Source of the DNA: Ectocarpus siliculosus
Taxonomy: Eukaryota; Sar; Phaeophyceae; Ectocarpales; Ectocarpaceae
Direction: 5' to 3'
Assembly: GCA_000310025.1 (NCBI GenBank)
Contig: FN649741.1
Location: 5,408,382-5,472,381 of the forward strand
DNA: 64,000 nt
Positions 11,660 to 24,900 of this stretch are shown here, one piece after another (the first letter of the stretch is position 1; each line of letters begins with the position of its first letter). The notes beneath the pieces were generated by a model, which worked only from the letters and a program-made list of their open reading frames with translations, made no database searches and was not told where the DNA came from. The position numbers and the translations under genes are program-made.

Positions 11660-14600
11660 CTACACGGGGGAGCGGCCTTGGCCAATCCGCCGGCCGCCCG
11701 GGCTCCCGACTACTCCGCCCTTGACCGCCATCGCGGTGGTGGCAGGCGCAGCAGACCTCAAGGAGGAAACCCCTCGGGCAGCCGGCGATGCGTGATTTCT
11801 ACCGCCGCGAAGCACCTTCCCTCTGGTTCTTCCTCCTCCCCCTCCTCCTCCTCCGCCCGCCTCCCCTGCGCCACTACCGCCATCGCCGCCTCCGCCGCCG
11901 CCGCCGCCGCCGCCGTCTGCTTCTCGGGATAGCTCCGTTTCGAGCTCTACCTCGGAGGACCGCTTCTTCCCCCGATCTTTCTGAGGACCATCAGATTTCG
12001 ACGACGACTCTGTTGCTGCTGCCGCCGCCGCTGCCGTCGCCGCCGCCACCGCGCTGGCTTGTGCTGCACCGTCGCCAGAACGGCTCCCTCTCCCGGCACC
12101 GCAGGCATCTCTTCGAAGAGACTCGCTGTTGTTAGTGCCATCGTTTTTCGTCATTGCCGCCGCCCTCGCGTTGGCGTCAGCGGCTTCTCTGTCGTGACTG
12201 GAACACCTGGCGCCGCCGTTTTCGGCGTTCCCCCCATCGGACCGCTGAGGCGTGGCGATGGTGACGCAGTTGCTCTCTGCTGGGCCCTTCCCTTCGGTTG
12301 GAGTCCCGGAGTGTTGCAGCGTTACGGTAGGGCTGGGGCGTAGGAAGGCCGGCGGCGGGAAAACAAGTCAGCCAGCAGATCTTAGTGCAGGTGGCGTACT
12401 GTACACTGATTTCATCCTAACACATTTTTGGGCATCAAGACGACACACGGACCCAAGAGGTCGCCGGCGACGCGCGGCAGCACCACGCGTGCGGAAAACG
12501 TGCCATCCAAGCCTGGAAAACTGGAAGATGCTCCGACCACCAAAATGAGGCCACGAGGCACACAAACGACCCCTTCTTGAACCCACCCACACCACCTTCT
12601 TGGGAACAACACCACGACGGCGACCTAAAAGCTGGGAAACAGGCGTTCGCACACATGCACGCAAGAGAGGCTGCAAGAAGCGCAAGCTCACGACGCCCTT
12701 ACCTCGTCTCGTGTCCGTTCTCCGCGCCGTGACTGCTGCCATGGCGATCGCCGCCGTCTTCCATTCTCTCGCTAGCCCCGCTTCTCCTACCGCTTCTAGC
12801 ATCCTTTCGGCATTCCGCCCCCTCGACCTCCGCCTCCCCCGCCACCGTTTCCGGTCCTTCCCCGGCCGCAGCCCCTGTCCCCTTCTCTCTCCCGCCTCCG
12901 CCTGTGCTCCAGCTCCCCTCCTCTTCCTTTATGCGCACCACGACCCCGTTCCTGCCACCTCCTGCGTCCGCGCCTTCCTTCGCTCGCCCCTTCCCCTTCC
13001 CAGCACCGCTGGCTACCGCTCCTGCTACCTCTCCCCCTGCTGCTGGTCCTACTACACCTGTCCCGCCTTCCCCCGCCCCGCCTGGTTCCTTGGGGGGAGG
13101 CAGGCTCGCTCGGCGTAGCCGCTTACGCTCCTGTAGGCGCTGGCCGTGACGGTCGCCGCTGGCGGACGCCCCGTTCGGAGCGGTGGAGTGGACGCGGAAG
13201 CCGAACACCCGGGGCACGAAGGCTTTGTCGAGAGGGTCCGGGACCAAGGTCCCGTACGTCATGAAGAACAGGTGCGGGAAAGTGGTTCCGAAGTACGCCC
13301 CGTCCACCCCTGCCACGCCCGCCGGAAAAAATGGTGATCATGAGATGCGGGGGTACAGTTGCGCGGGTGAGGGTGTTGAGGGAACAGGAGTAGGTAGGCT
13401 TGGAGAACGAATCTAGGGCCTTGATCATGGCTGCCACATTTTCCCACGTGGGGGGCGCCACATTTTCCCACGTGGGGGGCGAGGGGGACACACAAGTCCT
13501 CCTGAGAGGGGATAAGGCGTTTGATGCACGTCCCTTTCAGAGCGTAAAAAACTGCAAGATGTGACCGACGGTATGCAAGGCGACAGCCTGCTTGGGGACA
13601 AAAACAAGAGCAGCGTTGTGGCCGATTGGCAAAACTGACATGTTGACTCTGTCACTTTGTATTTAAAAAACACATCATAAGATACCTCACCTCGATAGAA
13701 GGGCCCCAACTCCCCCCCATCCACCATATCGACTCTGCCGCATGTAGACACATGAACCAGATAACCAAGCACTCAACAGCTACAACAGATCAACCCGCCC
13801 AGCGAACACACCTTTGCTGGTGGCAGCCACGCAGGTGTGGGATGCGTGATCGAGGATCACCACTAAAGGGCGCGGCGGTGCCACACCAATGTATGCCAAG
13901 AACTACAACATACTTTTTAGAAAGCAAACTATGTGGTACAATTGATGGTGCCAAGATGAACCAAACTCACTCTGAGCTGCGTGCGACGGGTGCACGTACA
14001 CGTCCTGGCACTTGGGACAGTACAGCTTCACCGTTTCTATGTGCGGCTCGTCCCGTACTCCTAGAGGAACCACCGACTGCCCCTTGCAGAGGAAGTGCGG
14101 GCAGTTGCCAAATTCCTGAAGGCGGGAGACAGGGGAGACAGGGACGCTCGGCGGTTGATGGCAGGCAATTTTTGGCTGGCAGTTCACGGCAGCGCATGCA
14201 GTACTGATCGACCCGTTACAAGCGAGACATCGAACGCATAGGCACGCCATAAACATCTGACAAACACCACAGGGCGCTCTTGGAACGGCCATCGCTATGG
14301 AAAATCGTCTAGGAGCGATGTCTCGACAGCAGGACGTATGGCGAAAAGGACAGCAGTTGACATGATCTTGCCTCCAGGGACGTTTCTACGTGCGTGTCTG
14401 GTCGATATTCGGACGCCACTTGTCGTCGATATACCAAGCTTCGACCAGCGGCCCACAGCATGAGGTGCTCATGCAACCTACGACAAGCAGGCAACAGCAG
14501 AGAGTGCGAGATACTTTTCGGCCACGCCACACCGCGCAAGGTCGTCAAGTCACGGTTGTATGCATTGCTGCCATGGTGCCATGCACACTTAGAAACAGAA

Positions 14601-17501
14601 AATACTTATACACGCCGGGAGGCCCGGGGACCCCACCGCACCTGCAGCGTGTACTTCGCGTACATCGCCTCCAGGCCGGCCGCGGTAAGCACGTAGCGCG
14701 CGTGGATCAGGCCGTACAGCGCGCAGGTAGCCTCCATCAGCTCGTGGCTCGCCTCGTTTTGGGCTGCAATATTGTAGTAGCGTTCGTTGTTGCGGTCATC
14801 GGAGTTGGCGGCAGACAAGAATTCACGCGCGTGTTCACAGCAAAAAACATGCAGGGGGCAGGGCAGCATCGCAGAGGGTGTGGGGATAAGAGCAGGTGGG
14901 TGTCGTGGAATCAAGTCTGGAGGGTGACACGTTTCGTAAAACCGGTTTCGTAAGCCGGAGGGCAATAACTCCGTATGCAGCCGCGGCCCGCGAACTGGTT
15001 CCGGTTATAGAGTCATGTCCGTCTTCCAAAAACAAGCAACATCCCAGCAGGCGACACGACTGTGCTGTCGTCCGAAAACAAATCAAGCACATCAGGGCAC
15101 ACGCGACGCTTGCGTGTCCCCTTAACACTCCCATCGACAAACATATGGTATATTGGCTCCCCCTCTTCGGAGTCTAGTCTTTGTCGGTGCCACTGCTTCA
15201 AGAGGGACTGCCGATAGATCCAGCCCAAACCGGTGACAAAGTGCAAGGATTGAACAGTTCAAACGGCCGTTGGAGCTCGGTTTGTTTTGCATGTGGACAA
15301 CGGCCTGAAACAAAAGAGAGACTGCGGCTACAACATGCATACAAAGTACATGTTCAACAGCGGGCCTCCTCATCAGTCCCCTCGAAACCAGCCGCAAAGT
15401 TGTTTGCCGTATGGCCAAAATACATGCGTATGCGTATGCATGAGAACGGATCTATGAATACACGTATCGGGGTTGTATTAACCCTTACGTGACTGGGTTA
15501 ATTTGAATTTTTTTGTTTTTTTCCCCACAACTGGCTCTCTGCGGCCAAAGATCTTCCAAGCATGCGTGTACACCCGTAAATCACGGCGGCAAGGATGGTG
15601 CAGCAGTGGGTCCATGTGTGGGGCTCACAGGGATGGGGACGCGGTATATGTAAGGGTGACGAACAGGAGTACAGTAGTACTACTGCTGTACAGCAGTAGC
15701 AGCTATGCGGAGAGAAATAGACTGCTGTACAGCAGCAGCCGTAGTTTCTGAGCAGGTGTGCATGCCTGTCTCCGACAGCAACCATCCGCACAGAGGATGT
15801 ACCTGTGCAAGTAATACCTGTTGGCACACCTTCCCCACCTCATCCTTGGACAGAGCATACGGCAAGCGCAAATGCTAGCGGTGCTAGATGCCAAGACGCT
15901 GACGGGAAACCGCTTCACAGAAGCGCCAGATCGACAAAAAAACGGCCCGCTCATCAGAGAATCGAGACCATCATCCACTACCGCACAAAATGCATAAAAA
16001 TCGTGATAAATTTAACTATTCTGTACTACAAATAGAGAGCTGTGATCGGAGCTGTGATCGGAGCTGTAGTCCCGAAAACCCTTGCCATTGAGCGAAATTT
16101 TGCACACAGCAGACGAACCACCCTTCACTCCCAATATTGGGAACCACACGCACCGCAATCACAACAACATCAAGCACCGAGGCAGTACGTTAGCATCGGC
16201 TCAGGTGTGCGCTTTCTCTGCTCTCCCACGCGGATGCGGCACCGGGTTGATCACATGTTCAGGGTGCTGTATGTACCCTCCAGTGGTGGTATTTTGCGTT
16301 TTGAATCTTGACAGCTGGTAGGCAGTAGATTGGATCTGGAAAGGATATCTGCCCCACGTCAGAGAGATTAGGCATGGGTGAATAGTATTGTACTATGTGA
16401 GAGTTGTGCGCATTGCTGATAAGCGTGCTTTTGGGGTGGGCTGCCTGTGTCTCCCTGCTGGTCTCTTATGTATGTTTTTTGCTCTTAGCCGAGGCACAAC
16501 GGCGATCTTTCGGCACGCAAAGTGATCGGAGCTGAGAACGGAGCTGAATCGGCCTGTAGTCACATAAGGGTTAACAAGAGCGCTCGCCTTTGGTCCGTCG
16601 TAAAATAGCCAAAGCACACATTCATGGATGCGAGAGACTACACATGTGCACTGCGAATTTGTTATACTGCTGTACACAATACCAACACAACAAACCTTGA
16701 GTCGAGCAAAACCCACGTGCACTACCACCTCCGTTGGCGATACAACTCGGACGAATTTGAACCTCCGTTGGTGATACTCGGATCAGTCCACACCCAGTAC
16801 AACGGAACAAGACTTCAAGGGCAAGGCGCTTTCGTTGCAGATTCCAGAGTGGGTGCGGTGCACCCCCAACAACAACCCGCAACCGCACCCCGTGCACGTG
16901 TCTTTTTGCGGGTTGTCCCATCTCCTCGCAGGGCACCGGAGGGGGACATACTGCTGTACAAGGCACATCTCCTTTTTCCTCTTACGAAATCTCCAGTTGC
17001 TGGCTTGCTGCAAAGAGAGCCGTGAGATCTTTGTAACGCCGACACCCGCACAACTCCCCCTTCACGAGTCGGCGGCGTCCGATCTATCGGTTGCGCGATG
17101 CGCGACCCGCGACACGTGCCGCCGATCAATGGCAGAGGCGCGGTGGGGCGTGGAAAAACCTGAGTTTATCCGGGGGCGCGCCTGCCTCGCCTCCGATGGC
17201 CAATTTTCCAGTCCCGAAAGTGAAGGTTCTCTATCGCCAACACCACTGACCATGGAGACGCAGAAACGGCCCAAGAACGCCAAGCTACTGCACCAGCACC
17301 GCGTTGCCCTCGCTCACCTGTGCGGTCGAGGATCAAGTCCAAGCTGTCGTTTATGCGAGGCACGAAGTGGCGCAGCCCGTAGAGGTTGAACGCATCCTCG
17401 ATGTAGCCCCTGTCTATCTCGCAAAACATCTCATGTCCCTCCAGGCCGCAAAACCATTGGATCCAGGTGTCCTCCCCGTCGGAGGACGAAGAGTCAGACA
17501 T
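11660..17501 (-). CDS. CSNK2B: Casein kinase II regulatory subunit beta with long C-terminal extension
   Basis: Regulatory subunit of the CK2 tetramer, which binds and positions the catalytic alpha subunits. Five exons in phase: 17501-17318, 14763-14642, 14115-13971, 13309-12703 and 12332-11660 (TAG), 576 residues. Exon 1 carries the N-terminus with the Ser/Asp-rich start ([12 protein letters not shown]) and [17 protein letters not shown]. Exon 2 has [13 protein letters not shown]. Exon 3 has the first zinc-ligand pair (CPHFLC) and the second (YCPKCQDVY). Exon 4 has [19 protein letters not shown] and [11 protein letters not shown], the dimer and alpha-contact region. The acidic loop after LDLILDR is shorter than in animals. 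After about residue 190, where the family normally ends within a few tens of residues, some 380 residues of Gly/Ala/Ser/Glu-rich sequence follow, with basic patches. Intron 1 is 2.55 kb. Assignment of the core is firm; exon 5 is supported only by phase and open frame. Confidence 0.9.
13438..13482. repeat. Two direct copies of a 24-bp sequence
   Basis: CCACATTTTCCCACGTGGGG occurs twice head to tail in CK2-beta intron 3. Each copy contains the palindrome CCCACGTGGG, a G-box-like CACGTG core. Confidence 0.85.
15680..15735. repeat. Perfect 20-bp palindrome plus a second 14-bp copy
   Basis: 15680-15699 is a perfect palindrome with half-site CTACTGCTGT. 15722-15735 (CTGCTGTACAGCAG) repeats its core. 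Both lie in CK2-beta intron 1. The CAGCAGTAG half-site recurs across the window (see findings). Confidence 0.9.
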
Positions 17502-20500
17502 CTGACTCGTGGCTCGGGCAGGGCACCCCGCGATACAACGCACACCACCACAAAGGCACAAATGAGGTAGGCAGGTGTGGAAGGTGGAAGGTGGTTGTCG
17601 ATCTCAACGGGGGTTTCGTGGATTCTTTCGCAGGTATTGGGGGTTCATTCTCACATTCATCGATCTAAGATCTGCCGCAAACAGGCAGGTTCGGCACACG
17701 ATCCTGGAGCAGGCAAGTGCATATCTGCATATCTACATGCCTGGTACACAGAGATAGCCGTGGATAATCGGCTACCATGAAAATCCTCTATCTAGAGGCT
17801 ACGTCAGGAACCCTTGTTGAGGAATAACTAGCACGAACATCCATAAGTGTGGTGTCATCAGTTTTGTGTTGCGCTAATAATATAAATAAGAGAGACACAC
17901 AACACGTCGGTAGACAGGTAGTCTACTACTGATGCTGTAGACATGTATTGTCTCGATATGCTCCGTGTGTATTCCCAATCCTTAAGCGCGACCACGTGAC
18001 TACGTCCGTACTGGCGGACGCTAGTACCTTCATACGTTTAGACCCCTCTTGGGAAAGCACTTGCTAACCGCCTCCTGAGAGGAAGTCAAAGACGTCCACA
18101 CTGGCGGGCGGCACAACATTGACAGTTTGAATTCGAATGTTTGTTGGCCAAAAAGAACAGCACTGCTGTCATGACGCTGGAAATCAAAACCGACCCTGTT
18201 CTATTCTCCACAGCCAGCCGTGAAAGTCTCGCACCGCACAACAAGACTTCAACGGACCATACTAAAGGTTATTTCTGGTGGAGCGGCGGGTGGAGGGTTT
18301 GCTTGCGGTGTACACTTTATGTGTTTGGGGGCATGTCGTATGTCATCAATCAATGTACATACAGAAGTACGCGGTCCTTCAGCGATGGTGCACCGGGCCA
18401 TGGGGGCGGGAGGCAAAGGGCTTTGGAACGTGTAACGTCCCGACGAACGGCCACCGCATTACTCCCCTTACGCGTGAGTTCAGTGTACATCTCTCTATTC
18501 GAGGGGTGGGTACGCGATGCCATGCGTAAACCCCCCAACCAGAAACCGGGCGCGAGAACTAAATGTTTCGACACTTCCGTCACGCAGACAGGTGGTGCTG
18601 TCCCCACAAAGGAAGTCTGGATTGGCCATGGACCACGCTTATAAACCCGCGGGGTGCTGTGGTGGGGGGGGAAGAAAAACGGGCGAATCGTTGTGTGACA
18701 CCAACACATCTTCCCGGTGCCGACACGTGTGTCTTGTCGGCAACGCCTCGCATTCGCATCATGCACGACACGTGTGTCCTGCCGACGACGCCAAGTGTAG
18801 TGGTATGCACGCGTGATGAAGTCTGGTTGACCCGTGAAGAAGAACTCACTTGTTGTTACTCTTGTAGAACAGCAGCAGCAGTAGCTGTTGCCTTGGGTAT
18901 CGGTAGGAATGACACCAAGGGGCACAGGATCCTCTGCACAAGCAGGGGCTACGAGATCCTGTCCCCTGCTTTTTATCCTTCCGCGGAGAGTTACATCTCT
19001 CCGCGCCTTCTAGAAGGAACCAAGCTCTTCTATGTTCCGTCTACACATCTGAATCCTATAACAGTTCCCAGGTGGGGCCAAGCTGACACTTTTGCGGACG
19101 GAAGATTAATGCAGTCATACAAGACTATGAACGGGTGGGTTATGCAATGACTGCTTGGCTGCAAAGACCACGGGGGTCACCAACTGCAAAGGAAGCACCC
19201 TGCCCACCACCATGACACTTGATTCAAGGTAGGGTTCAAAAAGAGTGCAAGTCGAACGACACAGATTGTGTTTGTTCCTCACTCGAGAAGAAGAGTTCAA
19301 CAGAGAGAAAGGCATGAACACTGCAAAGCCGATATTGTTGGTACCGTTCAAGCCGTTGAACGATCGTGTTCGTGGCGCTACCACCCTCAGCGGTTGGCGT
19401 CGAGACTGGGTACTAAGTTTTCCCAGGAACGGCAGATGAAGAAAAGGACTCATGTTTTATGTCACACATACACGCAAGCCCCACGAGCAAGCGGGTCAGA
19501 CACGTGTGTGAGTGAAGGGACACACACACACCAACTACCTACAACATGGAGCGCTCACCCCAGTATCACGAGCATACCTGCGTGTGCTCTCTCCCGGGGG
19601 GGGCGCCCTTGGACCCAACCGCATACATACCCATCACACACGTACTTCCCTTCGCTTATCCCCCTCCGAGGACGCACAGATCGGACTCATATCCAATAAC
19701 CACAAACAACCCCCCTACTTGATACAATGTACTATCTTGCAATCCTTCACGGGTAGCAGACTTTGACCAAGAGAGAAGAACACCCCTTGAGAAACGTATT
19801 TCACAAGAAGACTGGCTACGCATGCAACACAAAGTGTCTCTCCTCGTCTCTAGAAACTATGTCAAGCCGTCAACACAAAAGAATCCTTCTCAGCAAAGTA
19901 CCCAACATGTATCCATGCTACGTACATCAGAAAAGCGTCGGAACGAAAACGGACTTTTCTGGAAAAACAACGTCAAAGAATTGACACATCTTCGAACAAA
20001 ACAAAGTTTCAACTACTTCTGCCAATCAAAACGAGCATTCGGAAAGTACCGTGACCCCAACCATTACTCGTCAAAACATGTCAAACCCTTCCTCCAATAT
20101 AGTGTCCAAGGGACAAATCCAAAACAGCGCGCACCCGCGAATCGGTGTCGTCCCTGTTGTCCAAGAAACGATAGAAAACACACGCAAACATCCATCCATG
20201 CAAACAGCCCCCCTGCTGCCACATCCCGAAAACTACCATCCCGAGAGCTTGTATCACTTCGCCAACAACCCCCCTGCTGCGACATTCTGCCAAAATACAG
20301 CTTCTAGAAACATGGCCACACATGACACCATGATTTTGGATGCAGGAATAGCAAAGCAAACGAAATCAGAAAACACATGCATAGCAGAACTCGCTGCTAG
20401 GAAGGCAGAGAAAACAACAGTATGAACGCGCAGCACGCATGGCATCAAACTCCACAAAAAGTTCGTACCGCATGCAAAGTTCCTCTTGAACTGAAACCCA

Positions 20501-20860
20501 AAAAAGCACAGAGTGCGTCCGTTCCTCCCTGAAACAGTTCAAGAGAAGAAATCAAACCCAAACCAATGTTATTTTACCGTCCAAGCCTCACACACCACCT
20601 ACTCGCTGACATGTAACACGAGACGAAGTCTGGGCCAGATGCCGACGATCATTGGTCCATTCATGGGTGGCAGAAAACAGCATAAGCAACACACACGAAG
20701 GACACACACCTACACACAGGAACCCCAAAAGACATTCCCACGTCGACCACCCACTTGCATGCCTTTGGAAACCTTCCAGCCCGTTGTCTACAACAACTTT
20801 GGCGTACCTACAGGACGACTTCACGCATGCAAAGCAAAACTGCTGAGCATTTTTTGTAAT
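17502..20860. other. Region between CK2-beta 5' end and GST copy 1 3' end; no gene recognised
   Basis: 17.5-18.1 kb is the upstream flank of CK2-beta and should contain its promoter; no clear element was identified. From about 18,141 the sequence belongs to the duplicated unit and aligns in blocks with 25.07-26.37 kb. A block of about 1.1 kb (about 19,370-20,510) and one of about 0.29 kb (about 18,775-19,065) have no counterpart in copy 2. Open frames such as 19822-20307 (+) have no recognisable domain. Confidence 0.6.
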
Positions 20861-23800
20861 CTACTTCTTCGGTCGCTCCTCCATGTACGCCACGATCCTC
20901 GGCTCGGCCATGACCCTCTGCACGAGCGAGGACAGGAGGGGGAACTCTTCCAAGATGGCCGAGGGGACGCTCTCGTCAAAGGTACCGTCCGTGAGCCAGT
21001 TCAGCCGTGCGACAACCGCGATGTCGCCGATGGAGAGCTGCGACAAGGAAGCAAGATGCAATGTCGTCGAGACCACGAAATGGACGGAACGGGCGCAAGA
21101 ATGGAATCGGTCACAAAGGGTCGCCGCGCAACCGGGCCATAGCCTGCGGGTAACGGGGCCCCAGAAAAAAAAAACTTGCGTCCAGGGTGGAAAGAAGCTC
21201 GGCGAGAAGAGCGAAGAAGGTACGCACGTGCTTGTCGGCTACACCGACATTTTCTAAAGACCTGAGCACCTCGTAGTTCGCATCCAATGCGAACTATGTA
21301 CGAGGAGCTTTCTTCCGTACCCATCGATTGAGCTGATGCGGGCAATATGATGTACGAACGGAAGAGCGGGTGAGGGGTGATAGGCGTGGCGATATAGTAT
21401 CAATGCCACTTTGAGTATGCTATCCTACAATGTTCGTCATCTTCATACCTTGTCGCCGGCGAAGTACTTGCCGCCAGCCAGCTTCAACGCCTTCTCCAAA
21501 TTGGCCAGCCACCTGCGAAAACCGTTAAATGCAAATGTGGGTGGAGGGTAGACGAGGAGGGGACGGATGTGTGTGTGAGTGAGTGTGAGAGCAACGTTTC
21601 CTCGTGTCAAGCTGTGCATCAAGCGCATGGTCACTCGCTGGTCGTACTACCGTTATCGTCACACATTGCATGTGAGCACCTCGTTCGGAAGCACGGTGGT
21701 GAGGCGAGCAGCGATTCTCATCTCACCACCGTTTAATGTTTCATTATCGCCGTTCAATGTTTCAACATCACGTTTGCATAGCCGAATAAGTTTTGTGAGC
21801 TTGCTGATCGTAAATGCAGACAGCTTCCCCCTAGTACGAGTTGATTACACCAGACGACGGCGGGGGTACTAAGGCCAACGCTGAGGCGGCACTCACGGTG
21901 GGAGAAGTTTCTCGACCAGGTCCTTGAGCAATTGCGTCTGCGATCAGGGCAGGAGACCACGGCGCGAGCCAAGACAAAGGAGGACAGAGAGAGAAGAAAG
22001 TGTTGCTGTGTCATGGCATCAAATCTCGCTAAGATGGCTGACGGGCCGACCGCAGGTTGGTGTTGGCCACAAGGACCCCAATGTGTACTGCTTCGATGGC
22101 GTTCCATGATGTGTACCAACAAAGATCAAGTCGCGTGTGCGCTGACAACTACCCGCGTTGTCACGTACGACAAGGACATACTACATATATTGCCTCGTAG
22201 AGAGGTTTTGCAGCAGCGACCCTCTTCCATCAGGACAGCAACAGCGAGGGCGCCAAAGAAATACACGAGGGAACAAATGTTGAACCTCGAAGGTTCGGAA
22301 TCTACATACTTCGGAGGAGGGGCGCTCGTTCCCATCCGTGCCCTCGAGTGATAAAACTTGCTAGACCATCGTCAAACAATGAACTTGGCTTCGAGGTTCG
22401 TGTAGATGCAAGCCACGTTGGGGGGCGGGGGTGGGGGAAGATTGCTTGTTGTTCGTAACACAACCGACCAGTAAGTAGACGCTTGCGAGCGACGGCAACT
22501 TGGGGGGGGGAGGGGGTAGTATACATGGAAACATGTTTCACTATTCTGCCTGCCGTACCTTCGCGTCCGCGTCCTTCTCGAAAAAGATGGCTCTCATGTG
22601 GCCATGCATGTCGTTTACGGCGTCAGTAGCACTGTCGGCGAAAGCGGCTTGGATGGGGTCCGTGGGGTACAAGTCCCCCATCTTCCCGACGTAGCGGAGA
22701 ATTGCGAAAGTCTGAGGGATTACCGCTCCATCTACCTCCAAGACTGGCATCTGTTGATACGGCAGAGCTGAGCACGGCGAAAAACAAACGTAGCACACGG
22801 CAGGCGAGACACGTGTGTGTGTGTAGGTTTTAATTGTGCAAAAGTCACTTCACTTGTGACAAACGGCGGGACCACAATTAATTGTTCTCAGCGTTGCACG
22901 CCTGGCAAGAAAAAGATGATCCGGCAACTTTTGTGAACACCGCGAAATCATCCATCCTGGAATAATCATGCAATGCGAAACTACAGCATCTGCTATGGAG
23001 TTTAGTTTGACGCGTCCGTAGTAGTCTACATGTAGACACCTGTTGAGATCTAGCTCTATGAAAAGCTGCTACCTCCAGCACCGTCATGTGCTATGCATAC
23101 GTGCTACTCTCGCTGGTGCTCCAGGGCACGAGAGAAGAGACTGGCCGCAAACAAGAAATTGATGTGTAGATAGACCGTTTGTAATGTTCGTGAAGAGCAC
23201 AGATCTCGGCGGGTATCCGGATAAAAAGTAGCAATAGATCTTCGCGGAAGACCAAAATCAAGAACAGAAAACTCCTACCTACATCATATATCCAAATAGA
23301 CACATCCCAGAACCACCTCTCTCAGCAGACTCACTCGGCTTGAGAGTGGGCCACTCCTCAAACGTCACCCTGTTGTCGATCCATTCAACCCCGCTTTGTG
23401 CCAGCGCCAGTCTGAGTTGTTCGCCCAGGGCGGCCTGCGACGCAAACAGTAGGCAAGATATTATACTCTGAACTGGCGGCGTAGTAAGATACATCGCTTG
23501 CAAACAGCAGTAAGCGCCGGCCCGCTCGTAAGAAATACCTACTCCCACTAAAGGCCCACTTAACAATATCTCAACGATTGAGCGCAGGTTGTTAGCTTCG
23601 TGTGATGCGAGCTCTGTGGTGCCGAAGGCTGAGAAAAAATTCTCAACAATCTGACGACAACGCGTGTAGACTAGAAACTCGTAGCCTCGATATTGTGCGC
23701 ATGTTTTCTGATGAGCGGGCCGGTAGTGCTGTAGTCGCGACCGCCGAGCGAGGCGGCCTGCAAGGAAAATGGGTTAGAGCTGGATGAGCACCGTGATGAC

Positions 23801-24900
23801 GCCTGAGGCCTTTAAAAACTACCAGCAAGAACGAGCACCAGACGCACAGCACGTGATGAACAATGAACGGACACACACGCTCCGACGGCGGACCATCATC
23901 GCCGACGGCGGATCTTATATTATGGGCAACAAATTTTGAAACAAGCGGTGACAATGTTGTTGCATACTCACAATATCGAAGTAGGTCAACTTCATCGGTG
24001 CCATGATGATGTCGGTGTCGAGGTGTTGAAGTGCTGGAGCTGGTTTGCTTGGTTGGTTTGTGTTGTGATGTGTGTGTGCGTGGAGGAGGACCTGTCTGTG
24101 TGTGTGCGGGAGATATTTGTAGGAGGAAGCTGCGGGAGAAAGGAGGATTCCGCGGGATATAAAAATCAAATTCCTCCGCGGAGGTTTCGCCGCAATTGTT
24201 CGGGTTCTTATTGTGTCGAGACGGAACGTGATGAGGCTTAGTCTACGAATAGTCTACCCCACCGGCACCGGCGGTGGTGGGACGAATTCGGCGGGGATGA
24301 TCAGCCTTATTCGCCCCACGGCTGTCTCGCCCTACAAGAAGAAGAATCGAATCGACACGGCGACATATATAATATGAAAGTTGAAGCGTTTGGCGGCTAT
24401 CGTGGGACTCATCAATCGGTGCTGCCGCGGCCGGTGGGAAATGACGGATCCACCCGATAAACTGCTGGGGTAGATGGCCTAAACTGAAAGTTATGCCTAC
24501 GCGGTGATCTCCTACTTCTGTTACTACAGCGTTGGGTCCCGTTGGTTGTTGAAGGAGCTCGTCTGCAAGAATTTTTGAATGAAGAAGGCAGAGAGTTTCG
24601 GTATCCCGTGAATGTACAGCAGGATTCTCCAAAAACCTGTAGGAAAACTACATATTGTAAGTACAAACACAGAAAGACCGTTCGAGATATAACCACAGTC
24701 GAAGGGGATGTGTAAAATATGTTGGCGGCGTGGCACTACCACCGCGCAGTGACGTTCGTTCTAAACCATGCATGCATATAGTCTAGTCCTCAGAAATGAT
24801 GAGAGACGTTCTACCACGACACCAACCACGACACCAACCATGACACCAACCACGCGCACCATACATCAACTGGCTGACGATCCGCCACAGAACAACGAGT
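18141..24900. repeat. Segmental tandem duplication, copy 1 (about 6.8 kb)
   Basis: Direct duplicate of 25,070-29,509 plus 37,270-37,900. Matching landmarks: TTCTATTCTCCACAG and GGCGGGTGGAGGGTTTGC at the left end, the whole GST gene including exon sizes, and the right flank around 24,260-24,890, which aligns with 37,270-37,880. The two copies differ by many substitutions and by large indels, so the duplication is not recent. Confidence 0.85.
20861..24004 (-). CDS. Glutathione S-transferase, sigma-like (copy 1, six exons)
   Basis: Conjugates glutathione to electrophiles or isomerises related substrates; cytosolic fold with no signal peptide. Exons in phase: 24004-23972, 23434-23335, 22767-22559, 21937-21897, 21512-21449 and 21037-20861 (TAG), 207 residues, the usual size for the family. 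Exon 1 (MAPMKLTYFDI) gives the catalytic Tyr at residue 8 in the KLTYF motif of sigma-class enzymes. Exon 2 has RLALAQSGVEW; exon 3 has the glutathione-binding segment QMPVLEVDGAVIPQT and ILRYVGKMGDLYP (Thr where Ser is usual in the SNAIL/TNAI-type motif). Exons 4-6 make the helical C-terminal domain (WLANLEKALKLAGGKYFAGD, SIGDIAVVARLNWLT). The start is the first ATG upstream of KLTYF, and all junctions are GT-AG. A second copy lies immediately downstream in the same orientation. Class assignment is by motif, so a GST relative within the prostaglandin-D-synthase-like group is equally possible. Confidence 0.88.

Noticed and set aside
23602..23787. Extra GST exon between exons 1 and 2 (QAASLGGRD-like on the minus strand)
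   Set aside because: Exon 1 joins exon 2 directly in phase and gives the normal family length; the candidate ends in a stop and lacks GST-like sequence.
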